A DNA stretch of 64,000 bases from Thermoanaerobacterium sp. RBIITD (lineage in GTDB: Bacteria > Bacillota > Thermoanaerobacteria > Thermoanaerobacterales > Thermoanaerobacteraceae). The notes beneath the pieces were generated by a model that worked only from the letters and a program-made list of their open reading frames with translations, was not told the origin of the DNA and did not search any database. The position numbers were made by a program, and so were the translations under genes. Each line of letters starts with the position of its first letter. The first letter of the stretch is position 1. This document shows positions 44,849 through 54,272 of this stretch, in pieces. Location of the stretch: the NCBI RefSeq assembly GCF_900205865.1, contig NZ_LT906662.1, positions 1,935,411-1,999,410 on the forward strand, written 5' to 3'.

Positions 44849-45538
44849 ATGGTTATAAAAAATCCCATTATAAAAGGAAAGTTTATAAAAAGGATAAATA
44901 GATTTGAAGCATATGTTGATATAGATGGTGAAGTAACACTTACACATGTTCCAAACACGGGTAGGTGCAAAGAGATATTTATACCAGGTGCTACTGTCAT
45001 ACTTGAAAAAAGACTAAAACCTGGTAGGAAGACTCCATATGAGATAGAATTTGTATATAAAGGTGAAAGATTGATTTCAATTGATTCACAAGTACCTAAT
45101 AAGGTAGTTTTAGAAAATATAAAGGGTGAAAAGATAAGTCAATTTAGAGGTTATGATATCATAGAAAGAGAAAAGACATTTGGAAACAGCAAATTTGATA
45201 TAATGCTTTTAAATGATAATGAAATTTTTTATATAGAGGTAAAAGGCGTAACACTTGAGGAGAATGGTATTGCAATGTTTCCTGATGCACCAACAGAAAG
45301 AGGCACAAAACACATGATGGAACTTAAAAAAGTTAAGGAAAACGGCATGAGAGCAGCAGTAGTCTTTCTTATACAGATGGATGATATAGAATATTTTACG
45401 CCAAATATAAAAACAGATAAAAAATTCACAGATGCCCTAAGGGATGCTGTGAATACTGGTGTTGAAGCATATGCATTTTGCTGTGATGTCAAAGAGAACT
45501 ACATAGACATAAAAGATGAAGTTGAAATAAAGCTATAA
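44849..45538 (+). CDS. sfsA: SfsA-family protein
   Basis: The 229-residue protein matches SfsA: RINRFEAYVDIDGEVTLTHVPNTGRCKEIFIPG, IDSQVPNKVV, YIEVKGVTLEENGIAMFPDAPTERGTKHMMEL, AAVVFLIQM and FTPNIKTDKKF. The E-V-K-G-V-T and D-A-P-T-x-R segments resemble a PD-(D/E)XK nuclease core. The name derives from sugar fermentation stimulation in E. coli, where it was described as DNA-binding; its real function is unsettled. It follows the folate operon by 43 bases with AAGAAAGG and ends convergently with the amidase-like gene. Confidence 0.93.
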   Translation: MVIKNPIIKGKFIKRINRFEAYVDIDGEVTLTHVPNTGRCKEIFIPGATVILEKRLKPGRKTPYEIEFVYKGERLISIDSQVPNKVVLENIKGEKISQFRGYDIIEREKTFGNSKFDIMLLNDNEIFYIEVKGVTLEENGIAMFPDAPTERGTKHMMELKKVKENGMRAAVVFLIQMDDIEYFTPNIKTDKKFTDALRDAVNTGVEAYAFCCDVKENYIDIKDEVEIKL

Positions 45539-45565
45539 TTGTATACTGTTATATATCTTTAAAGG

Positions 45566-46426
45566 TTAACTATAATATTCTATTATACCGTTAAAAACCG
45601 CCTGTGCAATTTTGCTTCTGTAGTCTATGTCTCTTAAATGTGCATCATCAAGCCTGTTGTTTTCGATTGCAGGTACTATTGTGACAATTAAAATATCTTT
45701 ATTTTTATAATTGTATTCCTTTGGGAATATTCCAAGGTTTCGCAGGGGGGACTTTCCCTCAATAGTTTTATTTAATATTTCTGCAAATCTTTTTGATTCT
45801 TTATTATCTTTTGAATAATACACTTTAAAACCGCTCTCATTTTTTAAAGAAGCCTCAGTATACAAGTTAATGAGCATATCGCCACTGAAATCCCCATTTA
45901 ATATATTATCATTGTAGGAATCCTTCCACGTGATAGTTGCATATGCTTCTAAAAGTGATAGCAACGTTTTAAGTTTGTTTGATATACCCTTCATTGGAAC
46001 ATGTGGCATTAGTTTTGTCGGGCTCTTTGTTGTTTCTTTATAGACAGGGTTTATTAGAATCCTCTTGCCTTTTAAAATACCTATAAGTGGTGTCCTGTCG
46101 ATGTAGAAATTGAGTTTAGATGGTATACCATTAATGGTCTCGATTTCGTACTCTGATTTATGTGACAATTTAATACATACGTCTATTCTATTTTGTTGTC
46201 CCTTAATCAAAACACTCTTTATTATACCATCATCGTCTTTATAAAGACCCTCCGGCATATTTAATGAAACATCATTAAATGTGATTATATAATCATTTGC
46301 TTCATTTTTTATTTGATATTCTGGGATACTTGATGAAAAGTCAAAGCCAATAATGCTCTTATTACCTTTTATACAAGGATTTTCCGCATTTGAGTCAAGT
46401 CTTATGTTGGTTAAAAAATTTAACAT
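45566..46426 (-). CDS. AMIN + degenerate Amidase_3-like protein, probable pseudoenzyme
   Basis: The 286-residue minus-strand protein starts with an AMIN-like beta domain (about 20-110: IIGFDFSSSIPEYQIKNEA, KSVLIKGQQNRIDVCIKLS). A region laid out like N-acetylmuramoyl-L-alanine amidase (about 115-286) follows. At the expected IDPGHGG it reads ILINPVYKET, the SIHAN segment reads MLINLYTEAS, and the VE-GF-SN segment reads IVTIVPAIENNRLDD. The zinc histidines are therefore absent, while the flanking fold (LLSLLEAYATITWKDS, ESGFKVYYSKDNKES, YRSKIAQAVFNGIIEYY) remains. It has no signal peptide. It may bind wall or a partner without cleaving. Confidence 0.62.
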   Translation of the reverse strand: MLNFLTNIRLDSNAENPCIKGNKSIIGFDFSSSIPEYQIKNEANDYIITFNDVSLNMPEGLYKDDDGIIKSVLIKGQQNRIDVCIKLSHKSEYEIETINGIPSKLNFYIDRTPLIGILKGKRILINPVYKETTKSPTKLMPHVPMKGISNKLKTLLSLLEAYATITWKDSYNDNILNGDFSGDMLINLYTEASLKNESGFKVYYSKDNKESKRFAEILNKTIEGKSPLRNLGIFPKEYNYKNKDILIVTIVPAIENNRLDDAHLRDIDYRSKIAQAVFNGIIEYYS

Positions 46427-46553
46427 CTATTTGGGCCCTCCTTTTATATTTTTAACATAATATTGACACAATTATGATATAATATAATGTACAAGCATAA
46501 TATATCATAAAATTGAAGAAAATGTAAGCTATTTTTTAGGGAGGTTATGCCAA

Positions 46554-47267
46554 TTGAAATGCGGAAAAATACCTATAAGAACCCATATCGTGACAAAAGA
46601 TGATAATATAGTAGACGTTGTTATGAAATATACAAATAATATAGCCGAAAAAGGCGACCTTATAGCCATTGCGGAAAGTGTTGTAGCAATAACACAGGGG
46701 AGAGCGTATTTGCCGGAGGAAGTTAAGGTAGGATTTTTAGCAAGGTTATTGTGCAGATATACTGGTAGGAATGGAAGTTTGACGTCACCTCAAGCAATGC
46801 AGTGTGCAATAAATGAAGTAGGATTGTTCATAATCTTTGTCGCATCTATAATAAGTGCTATAGGCAAGTTGTTTAAAATTAAGGGGCTTTTCTTTAAGAT
46901 AGCGGGAAGAAAAGTTGCACTTATCGACGATGTTGCCGGTACAATGCCGCCATATCATAGGTACATAGTTTTAGGACCAGCAAACCCTGATAAAGTATGT
47001 GAGGATATAAAGAAAGCAACAGGTGTTGATACGGCTATAATTGATGCAAATGACTTACATTGTGCAGACTGTATTGGTGCATCACGAGGTGTTTCAAAAT
47101 CCTTTGTAGAAAAACTTTTTATAGATAATCCCTCAGGAAATTCTGAACAGCAGACACCTATAGTTGTGATTAAAGCATATATGGAATGGAATTTTGATAA
47201 TTCCATAACTGAAGAAAAAAATAGTGAGTTAAATGGAATTCTACCTGTTGAACCTAAACATGTGTAA
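46554..47267 (+). CDS. CofE-like (F420-0:gamma-glutamyl ligase family) protein
   Basis: The 237-residue protein starts at TTG 46554 behind AGGGAGG. It reads RTHIVTKDDNIVDVV, IAIAESVVAITQGRAYLPEEV, AGRKVALIDDVAGTMPPYHRYIVLGPANPDKV, and ATGVDTAIIDANDLHCADCIGASRG, fitting the CofE fold. Coenzyme F420 is not known from this group of Clostridia and no other F420 gene is seen, so the substrate is probably different. The A-N-D-L...D-C-I-G-A-S segment carries two cysteines unusual for classical CofE. TTGACA at 46463-46468 with TATAAT about 14-20 bases later may be its promoter. Confidence 0.75.
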   Translation: MKCGKIPIRTHIVTKDDNIVDVVMKYTNNIAEKGDLIAIAESVVAITQGRAYLPEEVKVGFLARLLCRYTGRNGSLTSPQAMQCAINEVGLFIIFVASIISAIGKLFKIKGLFFKIAGRKVALIDDVAGTMPPYHRYIVLGPANPDKVCEDIKKATGVDTAIIDANDLHCADCIGASRGVSKSFVEKLFIDNPSGNSEQQTPIVVIKAYMEWNFDNSITEEKNSELNGILPVEPKHV

Positions 47268-47283
47268 ATTAGTGATAGTTCTT

Positions 47284-47320
47284 GGGACGGTCATATTGAG
47301 ACTGTCTCTTTTGTTTTTTT
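47284..47320 (+). terminator. Terminator after the CofE-like gene
   Basis: GGGACGGTC pairs with GACTGTCTC (two G-U pairs) around ATATTGA, followed by TTTTGTTTTTTTT. Confidence 0.88.
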
Positions 47321-47368
47321 TAAAAAAAGTCATATAATATAATTATTAATTGATATTGAGGTGGATAT

Positions 47369-47581
47369 ATGATAACAAAAGAGATGATTGATAGGATAAA
47401 TTTTTTATACCACAAATCAAAAAAAGATGGCTTAACAGAAGATGAAAAACTTGAACAGGCAAGTCTTCGAAAAGAATACGTAAAAGAGATAAGGAATAGA
47501 GTAAAAGAACAGCTTGACAATATAGAGTATGTCGATGAACATGAGTGTAGTGATGAATGCTGTCATCATCATAATAGTTAA
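47369..47581 (+). CDS. DUF896 (YnzC-like) small protein with His/Cys tail
   Basis: A 70-residue protein behind TTGAGGTGG. It has the DUF896/UPF0291 helical hairpin: MIDRINFLYHKSKKDGLTEDE then EQASLRKEYVKEIRNRVKEQL. Bacillus YnzC has the same fold and unknown function, linked to the SOS-region gene set. The C-terminus adds a cluster ECSDECCHHHNS that I do not recall in the family core; three Cys and several His could bind a metal. It stands alone between a terminator and the aminotransferase gene. Confidence 0.82.
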   Translation: MITKEMIDRINFLYHKSKKDGLTEDEKLEQASLRKEYVKEIRNRVKEQLDNIEYVDEHECSDECCHHHNS

Positions 47582-47668
47582 AGCATATATCAGTTATATT
47601 GTCTATAGATATGATAAATTTATACTCTCATTCATTGTTTTCATAGACATAAAGAAAGGATGTTTGTG

Positions 47669-49063
47669 ATGAAAGATAATATGAAGTACATAACATGTGA
47701 TGACGCATTAAAATTAAATAGAAATCAGGTAAGAGAAAATTACAAAGAATACATAAATGCAAATTTTGTTTCTATGCTATCTATGCTTCAGTTTGATAAG
47801 CTATTTGTAAAAGCAAAAGGTGTATCTGTATGGGACAGCGATGGCAATGAATATTTAGATTTTCTTGGAGGCTATGGCGCATTAAATCTTGGGCATAACC
47901 CAGATGAAATTTATGATGCGATAGAAAAAGTAAGAGACCTTCCCAATATATTGCAGGCGGCTGTAAATGACTTTCCAGGTGCATTGGCATATGACCTTGC
48001 ATTGATCACACCAGGGGATCTTAAGAGGAGCTTTTTTTGCAATAGCGGTGCTGAAGCTGTTGAAGGAGCTTTGAAGCTTGCAAAGATTGCATCCGGAAAG
48101 CACAAAATTGTATATTGCAATAATTCTTTTCATGGTAAATCCGCAGGTGCCTTATCTGTCACAGGGCGTGAAAAATATCAAAAATATTTTAAACCTCTTG
48201 TGCCTGATTCAATACCTGTTGAATATGGTGATGCAAAATCCTTAGAAAATGCCTTAAAGGGAAAGGACGTTGCGGCATTTATAGTTGAACCCATACAAGG
48301 TGAAGGCGGCGTCATCGTACCGCCTGATGGGTATCTTAAAGAAGTACGGGAACTTACAACAAAATATGAATCATATCTGATATTTGATGAAGTGCAGACT
48401 GGCTTTGGTAGAACAGGTAAAATGTTTGCCTGTGAACATGAAGGTGTTGTACCTGATATTATGTGTGTGGCAAAATCTCTCGGAGGCGGTGTTATGCCAA
48501 TTGGTGCATATATTGCAAAAGATGAGGTATGGAAACGTGGCTATGGTTCAATGGAAAAATGTCTCTTACATACATCTACATTTGGCGGTAATACATTGGC
48601 ATGTGCGGCAGGTATAACAGTGATTAAGCTGATCATGGATAGAAATCTTCCAGATGCTGCAAAGGAAAAAGGCGAATATTTTTTGAATAAGCTAAAAGCA
48701 TTAAAGGAAAAGCATAAGCTTATCAAAGATGTAAGAGGAAAGGGCCTTATGATAGGTGTTGAATTTAACCAGCCTGAAGGTGGCTTTATCGATAAACTTT
48801 CAGGCGGTGCTGTGTCAAAGCTATCAAATGAATACTTAGGTTCACTAGTTGCTGGAGAACTGCAGAATAAGCATCATATTATAACAGCATATACATTAAA
48901 TAATCCAAATGTAATAAGGTTTGAACCACCGCTAATTGTGACTAAAGAACAGATTGATAAAGTATTAGATGCATTAGATGAAATCATGACAAAAAGCGGA
49001 AGCTTACTTGGCATTACTCTTTCAAGTGCTAAAACGGTGCTTGGTTCGCTTTTTAATAGGTAA
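47669..49063 (+). CDS. Class III aminotransferase, putrescine aminotransferase-like
   Basis: ATG 47669 is preferred because AAAGG lies 9 bases before it; ATG 47660 abuts the site. The 464-residue PLP enzyme has YLDFLGGYGALNLGHNPDEI, FFCNSGAEAVEGALKLAKIA, NNSFHGKSAGALSVTG, IVEPIQGEGGVIVPP, LIFDEVQTGFGRTGKMFACEH and VAKSLGGGVMPIGAYI with the Schiff-base lysine. The length and an N-terminal extension of about 30 residues fit the E. coli PatA/YgjG type acting on putrescine or cadaverine; ornithine or acetylornithine are alternatives. No pathway partner is adjacent. Confidence 0.86.
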   Translation: MKDNMKYITCDDALKLNRNQVRENYKEYINANFVSMLSMLQFDKLFVKAKGVSVWDSDGNEYLDFLGGYGALNLGHNPDEIYDAIEKVRDLPNILQAAVNDFPGALAYDLALITPGDLKRSFFCNSGAEAVEGALKLAKIASGKHKIVYCNNSFHGKSAGALSVTGREKYQKYFKPLVPDSIPVEYGDAKSLENALKGKDVAAFIVEPIQGEGGVIVPPDGYLKEVRELTTKYESYLIFDEVQTGFGRTGKMFACEHEGVVPDIMCVAKSLGGGVMPIGAYIAKDEVWKRGYGSMEKCLLHTSTFGGNTLACAAGITVIKLIMDRNLPDAAKEKGEYFLNKLKALKEKHKLIKDVRGKGLMIGVEFNQPEGGFIDKLSGGAVSKLSNEYLGSLVAGELQNKHHIITAYTLNNPNVIRFEPPLIVTKEQIDKVLDALDEIMTKSGSLLGITLSSAKTVLGSLFNR

Positions 49064-49083
49064 TAATAGAAAGGGCAGTTATT

Positions 49084-49572
49084 ATGGAATTGATGAGTTT
49101 ATTTGATAAGGGCATTAAATTCAAAGATTTTATAAATTGTGGTGAAGATATAGCAGCTAAGAAGTTAAAAGAGAAATACGATGCTATATTATTTGATTTT
49201 GCTGTTATCAATAAAATAAAATCGTCTAAGGTTAATAATATTTTGGCTTTTGCTGAAACATGGTGTCCTGATTGCCAAGTCAGCTTACCTATTATAGCAA
49301 AAATCTGCAATATTAATGCAATCAACTTAAGTATATTAAATAGAGAAGGTCATATAGAGGATATGGAGCCATTTTATGTTGATGGAAAGGCGAGGATTCC
49401 AACATATGTTTTTATGGATAAAAATTTCGATATAATAGGAACTTGGATAGAAAGGCCAAAAAGTATAAAAGAACTTACAGCAAAGGGCGATGAGAGTTGG
49501 AGGATTGATTACATAAAGGGGATTTATGATAAAGAAATTATTAATGAGTTTTTAGAAATATTGTCCCGGTAA
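49084..49572 (+). CDS. Thioredoxin-family protein
   Basis: The 162-residue protein has a thioredoxin fold with the active site AETWCPDCQVSLP (Cys61 and Cys64) and a cis-proline in KARIPTYVFMD. The N-terminal 50 residues are helical and unlike classical thioredoxin. It has no signal peptide, so it acts in the cytoplasm. W-C-P-D-C motifs are seen in a clostridial/bacillar family often labelled thioredoxin family protein. It follows the aminotransferase by 20 bases, probably co-transcribed, and its stop overlaps the terminator stem. Confidence 0.82.
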   Translation: MELMSLFDKGIKFKDFINCGEDIAAKKLKEKYDAILFDFAVINKIKSSKVNNILAFAETWCPDCQVSLPIIAKICNINAINLSILNREGHIEDMEPFYVDGKARIPTYVFMDKNFDIIGTWIERPKSIKELTAKGDESWRIDYIKGIYDKEIINEFLEILSR

Positions 49573-49586
49573 TACCGGGATTTTTT
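49564..49586 (+). terminator. Terminator overlapping the thioredoxin-like gene stop
   Basis: TCCCGGT-AAT-ACCGGGA followed by TTTTTT; the TAA stop lies inside the hairpin. Confidence 0.9.
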
Positions 49587-49922
49587 ATGCAATTGGATTA
49601 ATAATATTAATAATGCTTTTAATCTCAAGTATAAAAAAGTTAATAAATCAGAGCTGGAGATAAAATTAAAGGCCCTTTTTTATTCGTATATACCAGAAAA
49701 TAATAAATAAAGGAATATCTACACTTTAATATGCAAAATAAAAAATTCAATTTAACTAGTATAAGCTCGATAAAATGTTATAGATAAAATATTTGAGTAA
49801 AAATCTTGGGTAAATAATTGTATTTTGGATAATGCCTATTTGAAATATACACAATAAGATGTATAATAAAACTATAACCTATACAAAATATTGTGTATTA
49901 TACATATGAGGAGAGATTAAAT
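49587..49922. other. 336-bp non-coding region upstream of nrdJ
   Basis: No gene. It contains AATATGCAAAATAAAAA (49728-49744), also found at 23534-23550, and the two NrdR-like boxes described separately. CTCGATAAAATGTTATAGATAAAAT (split at 49768-49792) is AT-rich without a clear -35/-10 pair. Confidence 0.5.
49847..49898 (+). promoter_or_regulatory. Pair of NrdR-box-like sites upstream of nrdJ
   Basis: ATACACAATAAGATGTAT (49847-49864) and ATACAAAATATTGTGTAT (49881-49898) are imperfect palindromes; the second read on the other strand matches the first at 15 of 18 positions. Start-to-start distance is 34. They resemble NrdR boxes (ACA-C-AAT-AT-TTGT type), which occur in pairs before ribonucleotide reductase genes, although the usual spacing is nearer whole helical turns. 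The second lies just ahead of the AGGAGAG ribosome site, so binding would block transcription or its start. Confidence 0.55.
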
Positions 49923-52241
49923 ATGAAGATAACAGAGAATTCTAAGAAGGTTCTTGAGAGGAGATATCTTGCAAAAGATGAGAACGGTCAACTGATCGAG
50001 ACTGTTGAAGGCCTTTTTGAAAGAGTTGCTAAGACAATCGCTGAGATTGATAAAAAGTATGATAAAAATGCTAATACAGAAAAACTCAAGAGAAAATTTT
50101 ATGATATGATGACAAATCTTGAGTTTTTGCCAAATTCACCGACGCTCATGAATGCGGGAAGGCCATTGGGTCAGCTTTCGGCATGTTTTGTTCTTCCTGT
50201 CGGAGATTCGATGGAAGAGATATTTGACGCGGTTAAATTTGCAGCAATTATTCATAAAAGCGGTGGTGGAACAGGCTTTAGTTTTTCAAGACTAAGGCCA
50301 AAGGGTGCAACCGTAAAATCAACTGGTGGTGTAGCATCAGGCCCTGTTAGCTTTATGAAGGTATTTAATTCTGCGACAGAAGCCGTGAAACAGGGGGGGA
50401 CACGAAGGGGTGCCAATATGGGGATACTCAGAATAGACCATCCTGATATATTGGAATTTATTCAATGCAAGAAGGATAATCATGAGATTACGAATTTCAA
50501 TATAAGTGTTGGACTGACAGAAGGCTTCATGAAAGCCGTAGAGGAAAACAAGGATTATGAACTTATAGATCCACACACGAAAAAGGTTGTAAATAAGCTT
50601 AATGCAAAAGATGTGTTTAAACTAATAGTTGAGATGGCTTGGAAAAATGGTGAACCAGGTATTGTGTTCCTTGACCGCATAAATGAGAAAAACCCGACAC
50701 CTGCAATAGGTGAGATTGAATCGACAAATCCTTGTGGTGAACAACCACTTTTACCATATGAATCCTGCAATTTAGGATCAATAAATTTAAAGAATATGCT
50801 AAAAGAGGAAGATGGTAAATATATTGTTGATTATGATAAATTAAAAGATACAGTACATTATGCTGTGCACTTCCTTGATAATGTAATAGATGCAAATAAA
50901 TATCCACTACCACAGATAGATGAGATGACAAAAGGAACCAGAAAAATAGGCCTTGGTGTCATGGGATTTGCTGATATGCTTCTCATGATGGGGATTCCAT
51001 ATAATTCAGAAGAAGCGGTTGAGTTTGCAGATCACCTTATGGAGTTTATCGATAATGAGTCAAAAGAAGCATCAATAGAACTTGCACAAAAAAGAGGCGT
51101 ATTTAAGTACTATGATAAAAGCATATACAAAGAAAATGGACTGAAGCTCAGAAATTCTACGACAACGACGATTGCACCAACGGGTACAATATCGATCATA
51201 GCAGGAACTTCCAGCGGCATTGAGCCATTGTTTGCCATTGCTATGACGAGGAATGTTATGGACAATACTGAGCTTGTAGAAGTTAATCCTGTATTTAAAG
51301 AAGTTGCAATAAAAAGGGGATTTTATTCAGAGGAACTGATGAGGGAAATAGCGAAGAAAGGAACTTTAAAGGACATAGAAGGCATTCCTGAAGATGTAAA
51401 GAGAGTATTTGTAACAGCGCATGATATTGACCCTGTATGGCATATAAAGATGCAGGCGGCATTCCAAAAGCATGTTGATAATGCTGTCTCAAAAACAGTT
51501 AATTTCAGACACGATGCAACAATTGATGATGTCAGAGAAGTGTATGAACTTGCATATAAATTAGGATTAAAAGGTGTAACAATTTATAGAGACGGTAGCC
51601 GTGATACACAGGTACTGAATCTGGGTATTAAACAGGATAAAAAAGAAGATATAAAGGGAAATAAGAAAGACAAAGAAAATGACAATCACATCGTACCAAG
51701 GCCTAGACCACCTATTACAAAAGGCATAACAGAAAAAGTTAGAATTGGCTGTGGGAATTTGTACATCACAGTAAATTATGATGACGAAGGAATATGTGAA
51801 GTGTTTACAAATCTCGGAAGGGCCGGTGGATGTCCATCACAATCTGAAGCGACAAGTAGACTAACATCAATAGCTCTAAGGTCTGGAATAGATGCGAAGT
51901 CAATTGTCGAACAGTTAAAGGGCATAAGATGTCATTCGACCCTAAGACAGATGGCTAATAACAAAGATATAAAAGTGTTGTCATGTCCCGATGCCATTGC
52001 TAAGGTGATAGAAAAAGTCATGAAGCTAAAAGTAGAGGAAGAAGAACATTTCGCACCAATCGATGTACCTATAAACAGCAATGGAAATGGGAATAATGGC
52101 AATGAAACCGAATTAGAAGAAGCAGCATTTACAGAGGATGTACATGCAAATGAACATATATGTCCGGAATGCGGCAATAAAATTGAGCATGAAGGCGGTT
52201 GTGTAGTTTGCAAAAATTGTGGATACTCTAAATGCGGCTAA
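49923..52241 (+). CDS. nrdJ: Ribonucleotide reductase, adenosylcobalamin-dependent class II
   Basis: ATG 49923 follows AGGAGAG. The 772-residue protein has [21 protein letters not shown] with the first active-site cysteine, [61 protein letters not shown] with the radical cysteine and Glu, and [10 protein letters not shown]. The C-terminal tail includes a zinc ribbon [17 protein letters not shown] ending CGYSKCG, where the reductant cysteines are expected. It makes deoxyribonucleotides in the absence or presence of oxygen using B12. The candidate NrdR sites upstream suggest dATP-dependent repression. Confidence 0.95.
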   Translation: MKITENSKKVLERRYLAKDENGQLIETVEGLFERVAKTIAEIDKKYDKNANTEKLKRKFYDMMTNLEFLPNSPTLMNAGRPLGQLSACFVLPVGDSMEEIFDAVKFAAIIHKSGGGTGFSFSRLRPKGATVKSTGGVASGPVSFMKVFNSATEAVKQGGTRRGANMGILRIDHPDILEFIQCKKDNHEITNFNISVGLTEGFMKAVEENKDYELIDPHTKKVVNKLNAKDVFKLIVEMAWKNGEPGIVFLDRINEKNPTPAIGEIESTNPCGEQPLLPYESCNLGSINLKNMLKEEDGKYIVDYDKLKDTVHYAVHFLDNVIDANKYPLPQIDEMTKGTRKIGLGVMGFADMLLMMGIPYNSEEAVEFADHLMEFIDNESKEASIELAQKRGVFKYYDKSIYKENGLKLRNSTTTTIAPTGTISIIAGTSSGIEPLFAIAMTRNVMDNTELVEVNPVFKEVAIKRGFYSEELMREIAKKGTLKDIEGIPEDVKRVFVTAHDIDPVWHIKMQAAFQKHVDNAVSKTVNFRHDATIDDVREVYELAYKLGLKGVTIYRDGSRDTQVLNLGIKQDKKEDIKGNKKDKENDNHIVPRPRPPITKGITEKVRIGCGNLYITVNYDDEGICEVFTNLGRAGGCPSQSEATSRLTSIALRSGIDAKSIVEQLKGIRCHSTLRQMANNKDIKVLSCPDAIAKVIEKVMKLKVEEEEHFAPIDVPINSNGNGNNGNETELEEAAFTEDVHANEHICPECGNKIEHEGGCVVCKNCGYSKCG

Positions 52242-52269
52242 AATAAATTTAAACTAGGACAAAGAACCA

Positions 52270-52313
52270 TCCCCTGTCAGGGAAAAAATTTCCCTAGATA
52301 GGGGAATTTTTTT
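52270..52313 (+). terminator. Terminator after nrdJ
   Basis: TCCCCTGTCAGGGAAA pairs with TTTCCCTAGATAGGGGA with small internal mismatches, followed by seven T. Confidence 0.88.
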
Positions 52314-52450
52314 AATACTATTTCAAAAAACGACATATTATGAATAATCTCTATGATATAATTTCATTAATATGAATTTTAATAAAATTAATTGAAGAAT
52401 TTTTTAAATTAGCATCGAATAATTCTATATTAAACCAAGAGGGGATAAAC

Positions 52451-54115
52451 ATGGGGAGAAACAAAGAACTTGTTTTTAATACATTATTAATTTTAACAGG
52501 GTTCTTATTACTAATATTTTCATGTATATATTACGGTATTAGAATAGATATAAAATTATTTCTTTTACTTCTTTCTGCAATGTTGATACTTGACAATTTT
52601 GGTATCGGATATACTGATATTAAACTTTCTATAAGCCCAATAATAACAATTGCGACATTTTTGATATATGGAACAGTTGCTGCTACATTAATTAGTATGG
52701 CATCTATTATGATTGAGACAATATTTATAAGGAAAAAACTGAAAAATGGGATATTAAATGGAGCTATGTTCGCAATTATATACATCGTTTCAGGGAGGCT
52801 TTTTGAATTATTAGGTGGAAAAATCGGTTTATTCAACATAAGTCAATTGAAGTATATAATTATCTATGTATTATCAAGTTACATTATAAACTATTTCATA
52901 TTGTATTATGCATTAAGGGCACAAGGGAAAGTACTCTTTAAAGAGTACTGGAATGAAAGCTCTATACTTGAATTAATATCATATTTAATAACGATTCCTG
53001 TTGGCATATTTATTGCCAATGTATATTTGAAATGCGGTATTTTATTATTTATTATGCATATAATACCGATAATCTTATTAGCATATTTTATTAAGGTATT
53101 TAGAGACCTTTTTAAAGCAAATCAGAGACTTAATGCGTTATATGAGATGGTGAAGATAATAAATTCTAAGTTAGATCTTGATAAAACACTTGATGCGATT
53201 GTATATGCTACAGAGAAAGCTGTTGCTATATCTGCTATGGCTGTATATATAAAAGATGACAATGATTTTGCGGTTAATCAGAAAATTAAATGTGCGGATG
53301 ATGCAAAAAACGCATTTAAGGATGCATATATGAAAAATGAGGGCCTAATAGGAAAGATTATATTTGAAGGGAAATCAGTTATAATAGGCAACTTAAAAAG
53401 TGAAAAGCATTATTTTGATAGTGATATCTCACAATATTACGATTCTGCTATTGTTGTGCCAATTAAAAGTACAGATAAAATTATAGGATGTCTTTCTGTC
53501 TTTCAAAATGAGGTGAATGCTTTTGATAATGAATCATTGAAGATTATGGAAGCCTTATCAGAGCAATCAGCAATAGCCATATTGAATGCTAAAAGATATT
53601 TTGAAATAAGTAAAAAATCTATTACAGATCCACTTACAAAAACCTACAATAGGAGGTTTTTCGATCAAGCATTGTGTAATGGAATATTAAAGTCATCTGA
53701 AGATAGAACACCGATAAGCTTGATAATGTTAGATGTGGACAAATTTAAAAATATCAATGATACATATGGGCATATGATAGGTGATATTGTATTGTGTGAA
53801 ATAGCATCAAGGATTAAAGGTTGTGTAAGAGGGGATGACATTGTAGCAAGATATGGGGGTGAAGAGTTTTCCGTGATTTTACCCAATCTTGTTGCAGAGC
53901 AAGCCTGTGTTATAGCGGAGAGAATAAGATATGAAGTATCATCAAAACCAATAAAGACAGATAGTGGTGACATCTATATAACAGTAAGTGCTGGTGTTGC
54001 AGATTATCCTCATAAAGCCGAATCTGCAGAAAAGCTCATAAGCCATGCAGATAGAGCGTTATATGCTGGATGTAAGACAAAGGGAAGAGATAGGGTTGCT
54101 GTATATGAAACTTAA
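52451..54115 (+). CDS. Membrane diguanylate cyclase with GAF domain
   Basis: The 554-residue protein has an N-terminal block of about six membrane helices (10-220), a GAF domain (about 230-380: LDKTLDAIVYATEKAVAISAMAVYI), and a GGDEF domain from about 385. The active-site motif is GGEEF at 469-473, preceded by an intact product-inhibition site RGDD five residues upstream. It should therefore make cyclic di-GMP and be feedback-regulated. Signals may come through the membrane block or GAF ligand. It starts behind GAGGGG. It is monocistronic, between the nrdJ terminator and the PTS regulator promoter. Confidence 0.92.
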   Translation: MGRNKELVFNTLLILTGFLLLIFSCIYYGIRIDIKLFLLLLSAMLILDNFGIGYTDIKLSISPIITIATFLIYGTVAATLISMASIMIETIFIRKKLKNGILNGAMFAIIYIVSGRLFELLGGKIGLFNISQLKYIIIYVLSSYIINYFILYYALRAQGKVLFKEYWNESSILELISYLITIPVGIFIANVYLKCGILLFIMHIIPIILLAYFIKVFRDLFKANQRLNALYEMVKIINSKLDLDKTLDAIVYATEKAVAISAMAVYIKDDNDFAVNQKIKCADDAKNAFKDAYMKNEGLIGKIIFEGKSVIIGNLKSEKHYFDSDISQYYDSAIVVPIKSTDKIIGCLSVFQNEVNAFDNESLKIMEALSEQSAIAILNAKRYFEISKKSITDPLTKTYNRRFFDQALCNGILKSSEDRTPISLIMLDVDKFKNINDTYGHMIGDIVLCEIASRIKGCVRGDDIVARYGGEEFSVILPNLVAEQACVIAERIRYEVSSKPIKTDSGDIYITVSAGVADYPHKAESAEKLISHADRALYAGCKTKGRDRVAVYET

Positions 54116-54132
54116 TTTTAAATGATTAATAT

Positions 54133-54166
54133 TTACCATTATAATGTGGAAGTAAAAATTACGTTT
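54133..54166 (+). promoter_or_regulatory. Upstream activator-type block before the PRD regulator gene
   Basis: TTACC, 10 bases, GGAA, then a stretch ending ATTACGTTT. The same arrangement occurs at 57066-57099 before the PTS genes. In both, ACGTTT begins exactly 13 bases before the -35 hexamer. A likely binding site for the PRD activator. Confidence 0.6.
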
Positions 54167-54173
54167 ACAAGCA

Positions 54174-54201
54174 TTGAATTATTGGGACTATATAGTATAA
54201 T
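54174..54201 (+). promoter_or_regulatory. Promoter of the PRD regulator gene
   Basis: TTGAAT (54174-54179), 16-base spacer, TATAAT (54196-54201), overlapping further TATAAT repeats. Confidence 0.65.
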
Positions 54202-54238
54202 ATAATATAACTAAAGGTTAAAGCAAATAATTTAAAAG

Positions 54239-54259
54239 TTACCATAATAGATATGGTAA
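54239..54259. promoter_or_regulatory. Palindromic operator before the PRD regulator start
   Basis: TTACCATA-N5-TATGGTAA, perfect 8-bp arms, located between the promoter and the start codon. A near-identical site stands at 57169-57189, so one protein probably controls both genes. Confidence 0.65.
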
Positions 54260-54272
54260 AAAGGTGAACAAA

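Noticed and set aside
45566-46426. Functional N-acetylmuramoyl-L-alanine amidase
   Set aside because: The expected zinc histidine and glutamate motifs are replaced, and there is no signal peptide.
54264-54272. GTG start for the PRD regulator
   Set aside because: It directly abuts AAAAGG; ATG 54273 has proper spacing.
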